A stretch of 64,000 nucleotides of DNA from Isoetes taiwanensis (Eukaryota > Streptophyta > Lycopodiopsida > Isoetales > Isoetaceae). The position numbers were made by a program, and so were the translations under genes. The stretch is from NCBI GenBank assembly GCA_021234155.1, contig JAJEKV010000124.1:498001-562000 (forward strand), in the 5' to 3' direction. The notes beneath the pieces are model-generated. The model did no database searches, was not told where the DNA came from, and saw nothing but the letters and a program-made list of their open reading frames with translations. How positions within the stretch are numbered: position 1 is the stretch's first letter; every line of letters begins with the position of its first letter. Shown in pieces: positions 1 through 10,974 of this stretch.

Positions 1-879
1 TATTGTTGATGGCCTGCCTTGCAAATTCAAGATGCAAATGGTATTGGCAACAACAAGTCTCCCTTTCTTGAAGTTTTCTTACATAGCTTGGCTTCAGTTT
101 CTCAAACGCCTGCTGGGACATCTTTATATTAGGATGTTCCTTCTTGAAAGCAAGGTACAATTGAACCTGAACACAATGGCAGTCATAAATTTACTTATTT
201 AAACACATAGAGAATGAAAACATTAGTGCATAACATGGTAAATTTCTGGCTGAAACTAATTACCTGTTTCATCTCCAGCAAATGAATAGGATGATCAATT
301 TTCTCACCATTTTCAGTCAAATTCTTCCTCACCTGCTTCTTGTAAGGAGAAACTCTAGTATTCTCATCCCAGAACTTCCTCACAATGGCTATTTCTTCGG
401 GTGAGAATGCATCCTTTCTTTTCTTCCTTTCAAACATTGACCAACGGCCAGTTTCAGACTCTGCAAGTACACGTCTTCTAAATGCCATGGCAATACTTTT
501 TCTTGGAACAGATGGAACCCTTGAAAGATGAGATTGATTAATCCCTCCTGTTGAAGATGCTGCCATTTGAAGGATGCTTTTTCTTAGTTGTTCTTATCAT
601 TTTTTGTGATTGCATTATGTCTCTAACATTCACAAACATGCTTTTCATTACAGCCAAATCCCTGGGATCTAGTACATCTGCTTGCATAGGCAAATGCTTG
701 TTTCTTTTAAAAAGTCTTTGAAGAACTCTCCCTTTGTCCAAATCCTCAGAAACGTTCCTCACAATATGATTAAAAGAATCATCCAGCTCTTTTAAGAGTT
801 CTTGCAATCTTCTTTGACTGAGCCATCCTCTTCTTTTCTTATCATTTGGTGGACTGTTTTCCTTTTCCCTTTCTTTCAT
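1..879 (-). CDS. Two-exon fragment of an uncharacterised CCC-motif plant protein, frameshifted, runs off the left edge
   Basis: Reading leftwards, an ATG at 879 opens a basic, charged ORF ending at 538 (QRRLQELLKELDDSF, then RVLQRLFKRNKHLP). A second frame (ATG 566) continues with KSIAMAFRRRVLAES, SPEEIAIVRKFWDENTRVSP and HPIHLLEMKQ. It then meets a consensus donor (CAG|gtaatt, intron 263-167) and an acceptor (ttcag|GTT). Exon 2 (166-1) stays in phase and reads VQLYLAFKKEHPNIKMSQQ, FEKLKPSYVRKLQ and ETCCCQYHLHLEF. The Cys-Cys-Cys-x-Tyr-His cluster looks metal-binding. A helical/basic N-terminus followed by LKPxYVRxLxERxTCCCxYH resembles a recurrent uncharacterised, possibly transposon-associated family of seed-free plants and algae; that is recollection, not a search. 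The join near 540-590 needs a frame change, and a short stretch there seems to read best in the third frame, so the copy may be broken or carry sequencing indels. Function unknown. Confidence 0.55.
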
Positions 880-1115
880 TCTCTTTCTCGATTCTCTTTT
901 CCTCCCGGCTTCAAATTCCAGATAAATTTGCCTATTGTGCTTTCGGAATTGGCAGTAGCATGATAGTTTAGAGAATTGGAATTGGGATTGGGATTGGGAT
1001 TTTGATTGGAATGGGAATTGGAATTGAGAATTGGCCGTGAACTCTCAGCCATGACAACAGAGCTTGGGAAGAATGACAATCCAAGAAAGAAAACTTTCCT
1101 CCAGAATCCCGCCAT
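876..1115 (-). other. Low-complexity upstream ORF with Asn-Pro-Ser repeats
   Basis: This frame reads MAGFWRKVFFLGLSFF with a hydrophobic stretch, then an Asn/Ser/Pro repeat encoded by the hexamer array at 971-1034, and ends where the basic ORF at 879 begins. It could be an extended N-terminus of the CCC-motif gene with a frameshift near 880, or simply its leader. The repeat makes the reading frame poor evidence for coding. Confidence 0.2.
971..1034. repeat. Degenerate (GGGATT)n short tandem repeat
   Basis: The plus strand shows repeated GGAATT and GGGATT units. The array is short, variable in unit and internal, so it is not a telomere tract. Confidence 0.7.
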
Positions 1116-1174
1116 CCAGAGATCCCGCCAAACATGACAATTGCTCTAGCAATTCGCGAACACATCCATGTCAT

Positions 1175-3830
1175 CGATCCCCCTCACTGCAGAACATGCA
1201 TACTATTTCTGGAGTAACAACCCCCCGAGGTCGTTGAGAAAAAATTCATCGAGCATGCACCACCTAAAGCACCTAAAGCACTTGTCCGAAAGGTGCTTTT
1301 TGGGTAGCAGAACCATATTTACACCCTATTACAGTATGAAAGAGAATATGTCTGATCTGGTCAACATCATTGGCACTGGCACAATGTGCAATGGTGCGAT
1401 ATTGAAATCATAGTTTTGCTCCTCTTAAAATTTCAAATCCACGATTAAATCCTTCAAGACATCAGTAACTTCATAGACAACATGCCTCTATGGAACATAG
1501 ACTATGTCTCAATATTTACTATAAAGTAACACATTGACAAGACCTAGATGGGCTCTAACTTTTTAAACCATCCCATATACAAACGCCATTGAAAGATCAG
1601 TTTTTACTTTATCCAATGCCATACCCATTGCAAAGATAATTAGCTGCAACTAGAGCTACAAATTATCACCTGCAGCCACATCGAGAATTCTATCTGAGCT
1701 TCACATGAAATCATCTAAGGAATTATTTGAGCAAGGATAACTAGGCTACAACTAGAACTACAAAAGTACACATTGGAAAGTAGTCAATACATGGATATTG
1801 ATTGCTGAGGTGTCCAACCTCTGCCCAAACATCCATCTGCTTTTTGTCATCCTTGAAAGATAGCAGTGTCCCAGCATCCACTGCAGTGTCATTTGAAATC
1901 ACTAATGCTTCAGGCTCGTGTTTGAGGAGCATTCTTTTTGTGCTTACACAGCTAGATGAGATATGTATATCTTGTAATGTTTACTTTTGATTAAATTTTT
2001 TTTTTGTCCTTCAAAAAAGAAAAAGAAAAAGAAAACTACACATCAGGAATTCTGTCTAATCTTCATAAGAAAACATCTAAGGAATATCTAGGAAATGATA
2101 AAAGGAAATTATTTTTAGACAGGAAAAAGAATGTTATATCCGAATCAATTTCTATTAATACCCAACTTTGCAGAAAGAAAGCGAGGTCAGTTTTTTGTGG
2201 AAGGACGCATTCATCAACTAGTCTTGTAGCTTGGATAAGGTGAAATGGTTAAAAAATAAGAAAAATGCCAAGTAGGTTCAATAAGAACTAGGAATATATG
2301 AGACATAGCTATTTAACCAATCTGTTATCAACCAGACAAGTACGAGTCGAAGCACAGCTACAACATACTGACAAGATGGCAGTCCTATATGTAATAGCTA
2401 TATTAACAACAACCAATAAGGTCTATGATAAGAGTGTCCATATTCGAAGATGCACTTAGTCAAATCCATATTCTTCAGTACGGTAATCATTTCAAAGGCA
2501 CCAAGTTCTAAGTACATAAAGACCTCTCTCCTCTTCAGCTTTGCAAGCATGGGGAGGAGTTATTGTAGAGGTACAACAATTATTATAGATCATTGGCCAT
2601 CCAACAATTGGTTTGGTTATGTATAACATGAATGATATATTATTTCATAGCGAAGTTAAAGTTTGATTTGATTATCTGGCCTAGGATCAAGTCATAATTT
2701 CCTTTGGGTTTTGCCCAAACTTTGTAATGTTTCATTATGTTTGATGATGTTCTAAGTTATTCTATACCATTGTATGGATCCCATGGCCTATTAGTCTCCT
2801 GGATGTTAATAGACTATTCTATTCTATTATATTCTGTTGTATTCTATTTTTGTGTTTGAATTTGTTTAGACAAAATGTAAATATCAAACAACAAGTCAGC
2901 ATGTAATTTGACAAAGGACAAATATAATGACAATTTCAGCAAGATGTGAGAATATTGTAGGAAGGCAAACATGACTATGGATATGGATTTCCCAAATAGA
3001 TAACACGCACGTATGATAAAAGATAACTAAGCCTGCACCTCATTAATATTTCTGCAAAATGTGAAAGTTGAAAAGCCGAACAGAACAAGCTAGAAGGCAT
3101 GCCTTGTTATGGAATGACGTTTAAAAAAATGGGCAAGGAACTTGCTTGGACTTTACAATGATTCAGTCGTAGAATCTTTTTTTCGGATATATGTTCTTTA
3201 TTGTGATCAAAGGGAGTTGAGGCTTTACCACAGTAGACCTAAAATGATTGGATTCAAGCTTCGTAGCAAAATATGCTTCAAGATGATGAAAAACGCATGT
3301 TGTGCATCTGTATTTGGTTTTAAGGGCCAATTTATTGCCTATAATCCTATTATGTGATGCTTACCTTATTAGCATTGCATTTCCTTCACGACAACATCTA
3401 TAGAAAGCCAAATCAATCTAAACGACCCCCCAATTTTATATGTAGATGCTGACTAGTACACTCGTAGATTTTTCAGCAACATCTTGCCGACGATTGTACC
3501 TACATAAAATTAAGCTGGGAAATAGCTCATATGCACATTCTATGGGGTCGACACTGATTAAGAATTTTCATGTACCCGAATCATTATTTCTTGGTCTAGT
3601 AACAGGGTATTCCAGTCTAAAGAAATGCTATTTAGCAACAAAATGTGAAAGCAAGAAAAGCCTAATATCCGGCATGATAGAACTGTAAACTAAAAATTGC
3701 TCTGTTAGGTTTTTACCGACAATAATGCCGCCAGTTGCAGACTATAACAAACGTCTTGAAGGGCAAAAAAAGAGGCCAAAGAAGCCATATCTATGGGCAG
3801 TCCTGCTTAGGATTCGTCAAGAAGCATAAA
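1175..3830. other. AT-rich DNA, no gene recognised
   Basis: All ORFs here are short and show no recognisable domain. Two stretches near 1685-1725 and 2045-2095 share a weak direct similarity (gaattct, then aaatcatctaaggaa / aaacatctaaggaa). A poly-T then poly-A tract lies near 1995-2035. A TATTCTATTATATTCTG-like low-complexity run lies near 2815-2850. Nothing else is supported. Confidence 0.5.
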
Positions 3831-3956
3831 AGAAATTACACCTGTTAAAATTTTTTGGGAGCTATTTGAGCAAGAGAAAACAACAAGCGTGGAAGAAATT
3901 ACACCTACTAAAAAAAATCGGGAGCTCTTTGAGCAAGAGAAAGCAACAAATAGCGT
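3831..3956. repeat. Tandem duplication, two units of 63 bp
   Basis: Unit 1 (3831-3893) and unit 2 (3894-3956) both start AGAAATTACACCT and both contain GGGAGCT(A/C)TTTGAGCAAGAGAAA. They differ by several substitutions and so are not recent. Confidence 0.75.
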
Positions 3957-5025
3957 AAGGGATGACTCCCTTTGCATCTTTGTGCCCATTATCTTTGGCA
4001 TTTTCAATTTTTTTGTCCATTGATATAGAAATTCACAGATCCAGCGTTGGATTGTTATGCCACCTCAGATTTTGATAAGGTGGAGATGCTACGTGGATCG
4101 TTTACAGCGCATTAATAAGAGGGAAAAAAAACTATTTTGATTACTCTACGCCGATAAAGTTTGCACAATCCTCTTTGCATTGGGGGAGGGTACAAAAGCA
4201 ATGGTTGGGAATAAGATTTGAATGCGGTATTATATCTTTAAATCGTATAAGAATGGCATTTGAGGAGCTTATTACCAAATTTAGAGCAACTTGATTTCCT
4301 GAGTCTTATTTAGGGGTCGTTCTGTTAATGGTTGAAGGAAACGATTTATTTTGAGCTAGAAGTAGAAATTAGCAGCCTTGGGTACGACCTCACAGACGTG
4401 ATTGGCATGCCAATTCTAGTGCTGCAATGGGAGAAAAAAATGAGAGCATAAGAATAAGTTAGTCGGAAACTCCGCCTTTCGATTCTTCCCTCTAAAGATG
4501 GTTTTCAAGCCTTCCGTCTAAATCCTGCTCATCCTTATGTGTCTTATGCACAAAAGGCTGGTCTGAAAATCTCGTATGAGACAGCCAGAAATCTCTGCTG
4601 CAAGGTTAGATGTCTCGTTCTTGAGTTTTTGGGGTTCTGGTGAGGCCATTACGTCCTGGAGATTTGATTCCTCTGACCAAGCCTTTGTTTTTCTTTCGCT
4701 AGGTCCTGTTTGGTTTCGTTGGGTCCCGTTTGCCTTGGCTAGCAGAGTACCCTGCCATTTCAAGTCTTTAGGTTGGATTCAAGGCCTTCGGCTATTCGGG
4801 TTTATGGTATAGCAGGCAGGTGTATCCAAAATGGCAGGTTATGATGCGGGCTATGGTGCGGGCTATGGTGTTTGTGCCATGAAATAATGCGAGCTATGAT
4901 CGCATCAATTAATTTTGTCTTGTGAAAGTTTTACTGTTGGCCGCATAATCTCGCGGCATCATTGATTTGTGCAGGAGAATAAACTTGAAAAAACAGTGAC
5001 CTTTGATGTGGGAGATCCATGATCT
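3957..5025. other. No gene recognised
   Basis: ORFs on both strands at 4518-4812 are mirror frames without recognisable motifs. A tiny direct repeat (GCGGGCTATGGT twice) lies near 4846-4870. Confidence 0.4.
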
Positions 5026-5036
5026 AATACCACGAC

Positions 5037-5380
5037 ATTAGTGGTAAGGCCTTGGGTTGGGGTGACACCAACCAGGCAGGGTTCGAAATTGGGGGGGTTC
5101 GACCCTTAAAAATCCGGCCATTCCAAAAAATTTCCGATAACCAAAAAATATTCCCGGCGTTTTTTCAGGCTATTTTCGGAGAAATTTCTAAGGATTTCCG
5201 GGAAAGTACACTATAATTTCATGTATTTCCGCCAGCCTTAAATGTAAGCAGGCATTTTTAATGGTTAGGGCAAATTCTAATTTCGAACCCTGCAACCAGG
5301 GTTCAAAACCCACTAGCTACCATCGGGTGGGAGACGTGGGTGGGTGCAAGTCCCATCAACCTTGCCTTCAAAAAAAAAAA
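5037..5380 (+). mobile_element. tRNA-derived SINE with poly-A tail and 11-bp target-site duplication
   Basis: The 5' end has a box-A-like stretch (AGTGGTAAGGCCTTGGG, about 5041) and, about 40 bp later, a box-B-like GGTTCGAAATTGG (about 5086), the spacing of an RNA polymerase III promoter. A second GGTTCAAAAC block lies near 5300. The element ends in an A run (about 5369-5380). The sequence AATACCACGAC occurs at 5026-5036 immediately before the element and again after the tail, with ATACCACGAC at 5381-5390. Direct repeats, poly-A and internal promoter boxes together identify a SINE. The family is not assigned. Confidence 0.75.
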
Positions 5381-5907
5381 ATACCACGACTAACCATGAG
5401 TGACCACATTAAAGTAAAAAATACTATTCATATTATAATGTGTCAGCTATAAAAAACGGTAGTTTTGTTAGATATGATTTTAGAAGGTTATTTCTCTTAT
5501 TCATATTCAAATACGTATTTTGATGATGGTGGCATCTTGGCTGTGTTTGGAAACCTATGTGGATCTGTGGTAGAGAAAGGGCAGGGTTTTCTTCTGAGAT
5601 TTGGATTAGGTCGCGCGTGGAGGCAGCTGAAGGTGTCAATGACTCAGGCGGATGCTAATTCGGCTGCATCAGGTGACGATTTGCTTCCTTCAAGTGTCGC
5701 GAAGAAAAGCTCGGGTGTTTTGCACATGACGGTTTCTGACTAGTGTTGTCTGGTATATCAGGCTGGGGTCAACGGCAAGGCTGGAGCGACCCACACATAC
5801 CAGAGGTTAGCGTCCTGGGCCCTCTTTGTTATCTATTTTCCTTTGTTTGCACATACCAGAGGTTAGCATCCTGGGCTCTCTTTGTTATATGTTTTCCTTT
5901 GTTGATC

Positions 5908-6725
5908 ATGTCTGCTATGAGGCGAGCTGCCAGAAAGGGTAAAGCTGGTGCTGCCCATGGGCGTTTGCCCTGTTCTATGCCAATTGAATTAGAGTCCGTA
6001 CAGACAGCCATGCCCTCTCATGCCATCCCTGATCTTGCACAGAGCTGGGATGCAATAGATGCCTCTGTGACGTTAGCCTTGTCTGGCCAGGACGTTCCCC
6101 ACAGTTTCTTTGATGCCCTAGGGGTCTTCGTTCTGCAATAGAAGGTGCCTTGCTAGCACAGTTGCCCTGGAGAGGGGGTCTTCTGCTGATCATCTCCATG
6201 TGCAAGCTGTGCTTATAGCCAGTTACAAGAGTCCTAAGGCCCTAAATGATGCTATCAAAAGGGAGTTTAATTGGCCCTCTAAGCCAGCGGGCATTATCTT
6301 AGTGTGTGCAAGGCCCTCAAGAATAACAGGTTGCACTGTTTTGAGGGCATGCTGGGGCACTGCATGAAAGACGTAGGGAAGGTACATTACTCCTGCCACC
6401 TGCACAATATATCTGAAATGATGATTGAGAAAGAAAAAGATTTGTACGTAAGATGGGGTGCTGGGGACACGAAGGGTCTCTGTGTGTTGGATAACATAAA
6501 CCTTCTGAACAAGGCTGCTCACTTTGTGTTCTACCATGGTGGACGTAGATTAACCCCTAGTTTAACGTTCACAATTTGCAGGATGCTAAGAGGCGGGAAA
6601 TATACTCTGAGCAGCAGTTGGATAATCCCATCTAATACTGCCTATGTGAACGAGCACAGAGTTCGTGCTGCTTGGAGGGTTCTGCTGCTTGGAGGGTTCT
6701 GTTGAATCCTGCTCATTGTATGCCA
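5908..6725 (+). pseudogene. Decayed HUH-endonuclease (Rep)-like ORF, possibly replitron-type
   Basis: An ATG at 5908 opens MSAMRRAARKGKAGAAH (basic), then SHAIPDLAQSWDAIDASVTL, stopping at 6141. After frame changes the reading continues with ERGSSADHLHVQAVLIAS (HLH codons at 6191-6199) and AIKREFNWPSKPAGIIL. Then comes RLHCFEGMLGHCMKDVG (CMKD near 6361-6372), followed by HNIS and VRWGAGDTKGLCVLDN, then GGKYTLSSSWIIPSNTAYVNEHR, to a stop near 6703. HLHVQ fits HUH motif II, and (Y/H)CMKD about 55 residues later fits motif III of rolling-circle Rep proteins, with His in place of the usual Tyr. VTLAL upstream could be motif I. This is inference from motif shape. If right, the protein nicked single-stranded DNA for element replication. 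It is now dead: at least two frameshifts and no catalytic Tyr at the expected place. Confidence 0.4.
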
Positions 6726-6911
6726 TCTGATGTTAGAACAATTCTGTTTGGTTTCTGATGAGATGGACTGTAATTTCCAGGATATCCATGACCCATCTTT
6801 TAGCCCTAATATTGAAATCCCTGACCATGGTGTCGATTATATCCCCATACACACTGGGGATCACATGTTGGCTGACCTGTTGTTTGTGTTGTTGCATGTA
6901 CAGCTTTAGTT

Positions 6912-7151
6912 TTGTCCATGTTTTGCTTTCTTTCAGCATGTGTTTGTGGTGGTAATGGTGGTAATAATTTGTTGCATGATAGAGATGGAGACAGATGGAA
7001 ATCCTCCGGGGAGACGGATCATCCTGTCATGAGCTTGGATCCATCTTTGATAAGCTTTAGGATTGACGATTCCCATCCTGATCCTCAGGTTTATCCTCCT
7101 GAGGGGGAGCAGCTGTTCACTGCAGAGGAATTTATAACGAGCATCATCTAG
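6912..7151 (+). other. Short unrecognised ORF downstream of the Rep-like remnant
   Basis: It reads SLISFRIDDSHPDPQVYPP and then GEQLFTAEEFITSII before a stop. It is acidic and proline-rich with no known domain. It could be a C-terminal remnant of the Rep-like gene or non-coding. Confidence 0.2.
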
Positions 7152-7633
7152 GTTGGAACGGAGGCCCATCAAATAGCTGCTTCCCTTAGGATCCTGAGGA
7201 GGCAGCTGATTGGCTTTTATGTGGCCATCGATTCGGCGATCTCTAGTGTTGCCTGGGAGTAGTTTGGTGCTCCGTTATCTGAGTTTCATGCTTTGAGGTC
7301 TCACATGAACCTGGCTAGATGCTTGTTGACACAGGAAATCAGGCAGCTTGATGCTGCGATCAGGCGAGCTGCATCTGGGGAACCCATGAATTAGGCCTTG
7401 TTGTTCTTCATCGTGTTCGCAATGTTCTTATTTGTGCAGTTTCATGTGTGTGGTGCCCATGCCACATGTACATTTTCTAAGCCTATGAATGTGTGATATT
7501 CTGTTGTTTGATGCTATGTCTTGCTCATGCTTTCTTGATTGCACTTCGTTACTAACATCTGCAAACTTTCAGAGGGCTTCAGCCCCTGGGCATAGGGCAG
7601 ACCCCCTACACTGGGATCTCCCTTATGCTCGGA

Positions 7634-7674
7634 TGAGCATTGGCATTGCATTGGGGTTCAATTCCCCAAGCTCA
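7634..7674 (+). repeat. tRNA T-arm-like minihelix 1
   Basis: GGGGTTCAATTCCCC is a textbook T-stem-loop shape. It is enclosed by TGAGC on the 5' side and GCTCA on the 3' side. There is no D arm or anticodon arm. The same shape is retained, inverted, in the right arm near 8610-8655, so it was part of the ancestral element. Confidence 0.5.
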
Positions 7675-7716
7675 CTAACAAATTGTGTTTGTTGGCTTCC
7701 AGGGATCCAATAGAAC

Positions 7717-7807
7717 CACGCATAGGATCATCGAATGCATGCCATTGACTGCTAGAGCTTGGAATGGCAGTCAATGGCATGTGTTTGATGGCTCCTATGC
7801 ATGATCT
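7717..7807. repeat. Long imperfect hairpin with a perfect 15-bp core stem
   Basis: CATGCCATTGACTGC (7738-7752) pairs with GCAGTCAATGGCATG (7767-7781) around a 14-nt loop. Imperfect pairing extends outwards to about 90 bp (CGCATAGGA against TCCTATGCATG). A diverged counterpart lies in the right arm at about 8480-8575. Confidence 0.7.
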
Positions 7808-7822
7808 GACTGCGTCGTACAG

Positions 7823-7871
7823 GTAAGCCATGAGCTATAGATTCATCTAGGGTTCGATTCCCCAGGCTTAT
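7823..7871 (+). repeat. tRNA T-arm-like minihelix 2 with acceptor-like stem
   Basis: GTAAGCC at the 5' end can pair with GGCTTAT at the 3' end (seven pairs including one G-T). Between them lies GGGTTCGATTCCCC, a T-arm shape. The total is 49 nt, too short for a tRNA. The right arm keeps a version near 8405-8460. Confidence 0.5.
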
Positions 7872-8150
7872 GTCATTCTGTGGTGTTCTTCATGTTGTTG
7901 GCTCATGGAGTGTTACCATGCAGCAATCTGTCATGTTGTTTCCATACTATATTGTTTTAGAGCTGAAATACTGTTTTATGCAATGATGTATGCCTTAATA
8001 ATGCCCCCTTCAAAATCGGGTCAACAAGGGCCAGTTTGACCTGCAAAAGACTCGGTTTGGATGTTGTGGATTTATGGAGAGGGAATATGCTGCCAGATGT
8101 GCTGTTATTCAATGGCTGAGAAGCCATAATACAAGGTTTGTATTATGGCT

Positions 8151-9683
8151 AAACCTTGTATTTTGGCTTCTCAGCCGTTGGATAACAGTACATCTGGGAA
8201 CATATTCCCTCCACAAATCCACAACGTCCATAGCAAGTCTTTTCCAGGTCAAACTGCCCCTTGTGGAACCGACTTTGAAGGGGGCATTATTAAAGCACAG
8301 ACCATTGGATAAAATGTATTTCGGCTTTAATACAGTATAGTATGAAAGCTAACAGACTACTCCATGACAACACTCCATGACCCAACAACATGAAGAACAT
8401 TACACAATCACATGAGCCTGGGGAATCGAACCCCAGATGAATCCAAAGCTCATGGCTTACCTGGACGACACGTTCAGATCATGCATAGGAGGCATCAAAC
8501 ACATGCCATTGGCTGCCACTCCAAGCTCCAGCTGTCAATGGAATGCATTTGATGATCCTATGCGTGATTTCCTTCAATGCCTGGAAGCCAACAAACACAA
8601 TCTGTTAGTGAGCTTGCGGAATTGAACCCCAACGCAATGCCAATGCTCATCCAAGATAAGGGAGATCCCAGTAAAGGGGGTCTCCCTTATGCCCAGGGGC
8701 CAAAGCCCTTTGAAAGTCTGCAGATGTTAGTAACGAAGTGCAATCAACAAAGCATGAACAACACACAGCATCAAAGAACAGAATATCACATATTCATAAG
8801 CTTAGAAAATGTACATGTGGCATGGGTGCCACGCACATGAAACTACATAAATAAAAACATTGCAAACAGGATGAAAAAGGGCTTTTGGATTTGCAAGTGC
8901 AAAATGTCAAAAGAAACAAAAAATATGGTAAAGCAATTTATTAGAACAACTTATCAATGAAATTAGTAAGTACCGCTCCATTCCTGTACACTGCCAGCCA
9001 GATGTTGCATCAAATCCATACTTTGCTAATTCAAAACCTGCTAAATATTAATGACTGCGAAAAGCAATGAAGCATCAGGCATAGCATTGAACGCATAAAA
9101 GTCAAATATTTTTACTTTAAATACTGGTTGTACAGTTTTCCATGATTGCATGGTCTCTTCTCACAATGTATTATTAAGAACATGGATAATGGCGCTTCAT
9201 GGAGTACAATATTTGAAAAGGTTCGTATTTAAATCCCATCCCTTCATATAGAATCTACTTCCTAAGCGGGGCTCATTTCTACCCAACCTATAACATAGGG
9301 CAAGTTTGAAGGATGAGAAGTGTACTGGTCTGTTGTTGCATTAGTCCAATGAAGTGTGTGAACAAAAATATTTCTTGATGACAGTAAGCTGCATTTGAGT
9401 TGAGGGCTTGGACAGAAATTCCTTTCAAGACAATGTACAATAGGCCAAAACCAATTTATTGCTCAAACACATACGACACTTCACCGCCTAATGCAACAAT
9501 CTGTTCCTCCAGCTGCATATCATTCAATAGAGAAAGGAATCATGAGTTGTTAAGGCCTAAAATCATGGAAATATTTAAGAAGGATAATTTAAAGAATAAA
9601 AAAGGGTCAGGCATGGCATGTGTGGGCATGGCCGAGGTATCAGTCTGTACAGAGTCTGATTCTATTGGCATCGAATAGGGGAA
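8151..9683 (-). mobile_element. Right arm of the giant inverted repeat, proximal part
   Basis: 8151-8890 is the reverse complement of 7400-8139, including both minihelices and the long hairpin. 8891-9606 shows no similarity to the left arm and no gene. 9607-9683 again matches the left arm (reverse complement of 5965-6035; the reading TESDSIGIE mirrors the left-arm antisense TDSNSIGIE). The arm is interrupted at 9684 by Gypsy-1 and resumes at 53180. Confidence 0.7.
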
Positions 9684-10718
9684 TGTGACGTTCTAAGTAT
9701 TTATACAGTATACGTATAACTATACTGACACGTCACCCAGTAAAGGTATGCCACCATGGGGTATTTTAACCTAGGGGGTTGAGCTAAAAGGGATTAATTT
9801 AGAAATGCTAAATTAATTATTAAAGGTTAATTACCTATAATCAAGGAATTAATCTCTAATTGGATTAATTAGGATAATGGATGGATTAGGAAGGCGCCAC
9901 TTGGCCAAACTCGATTGGCCAGCATGGGGATGCTAACTTGGGGCATCAACATTGAACCTTTGTCCCATTTGACCTCAAAATCGAGCCAGGAGAAGGAGCA
10001 GCTGAGCGCCCAAGTTGCTGAAGCTGTTGCTGAGTGCCCAAGTGTGCTAAACACCCAAGTCTTTGAAGATGGAAGCACCCCATGATAATGGATCAAGTCG
10101 AAACTCGGGTAAGTGGGTAGTCAAGCTTGAGATTTGTAGGATAGCGTTTCAGTTAGTCCTCTCTGATTATCTTTGTTAGGACTAACCCTTCTTTGATAGA
10201 TGGGATTATATTTCAATTATGGATTATGCTTTGATATGTATGGATGGGCGAATCTATGATAGTTCTCTGTTAGCCTTCCGTAAAGCAGGGATTAGAGGGG
10301 GGTAGAGACCTCTGTGCCTTATGCTTTAGTATGCTCCTAGCAGCTCCTTTAATTCCCAATTATTGCGGCCTGTGCACAAGAGACCACCGGGTCATGGATG
10401 CTATGGGATTGCTTAGCACCAGAGAAGGGACGCAGTGGTGAAGTGGGGGTGGGGTCTTGCACGAACATACAAGGCTCCTGGGACTCCTACAGTGGGCTAG
10501 GCCTAATAACCGGTCACGTAGAGGGCCGGGTATGGGTTTGACACTCCCTGGGTGCAGAGGTGTGACCCGTATGGGGCATCCTGTACTTTGAGTAGATTTA
10601 GGGTGAGTAAGTCGGGTATGGATGCGGGGGTCGCTGATGCGGCACGTATTCTCTGGCCCACCCATGGAACCGCTGCGATCCTGGAAGGGGAAACTTCCCT
10701 GACCTGCCTCATCGGACC
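9684..10718 (+). repeat. Gypsy-1 5' LTR, first part
   Basis: It aligns along its whole length with 51598-52620, from TGTGACGTTC to CTGCCTCATCGGACC, with scattered small indels. The rest of this LTR is at 22733-23290. The antisense reading 10360-10827 is a shadow. Confidence 0.85.
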
Positions 10719-10974
10719 AAAATTGAAGATAAAATCTTGATATTAACATGCAAAATTTACAGTATTTTTTAAAATACTCAATTATGTGCAAAAGTGTGAG
10801 GAGTGAAGAGAGAGGAAACAAGCACAAAAAACAATGATTGGAGCTCTTTGATTCAAAAGGGTCTAGGAAATATCCGGTTTTCCACGCATCTTAGAATTTA
10901 GCAAATTTATTTTGTTTAAAGAGTAGAGATACTAGCGAAAAAGGTATACTGTGTTCGAATACGTGAAACCCTTT

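Larger units (their letters stand above)
5450..8139 (+). mobile_element. Left arm of a giant inverted repeat carrying a decayed HUH/Rep-like element
   Basis: Reverse-complement blocks of this arm recur to the right. 7400-8139 matches 8151-8890 across an 11-bp spacer. 5965-6035 matches 9607-9683. 5450-5960 matches 53180-53655. The segment 6036-7390, which holds the Rep-like coding remnant, has no visible counterpart on the right, where 8891-9606 is unrelated. The arrangement is either two copies of one element inserted tail to tail, the right one deleted, or one element with composite long inverted repeats. The outer edges are approximate because similarity fades gradually. No target duplication was found. 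Confidence 0.7.

Noticed and set aside
971-1034. GGGATT-type repeats as an interstitial telomere
   Set aside because: The unit varies and does not match the plant telomere unit TTTAGGG.
4518-4812. Overlapping ORFs on both strands near 4.6 kb
   Set aside because: No domain, no supporting context; mutual shadows.
7823-7871. A tRNA gene
   Set aside because: At 49 nt it lacks D and anticodon arms; only a T-arm and acceptor-like stem are present.
10360-10827. 155-codon minus-strand ORF, also seen near 52230-52580
   Set aside because: Antisense within the Gypsy-1 LTR; broken in the other LTR copy.
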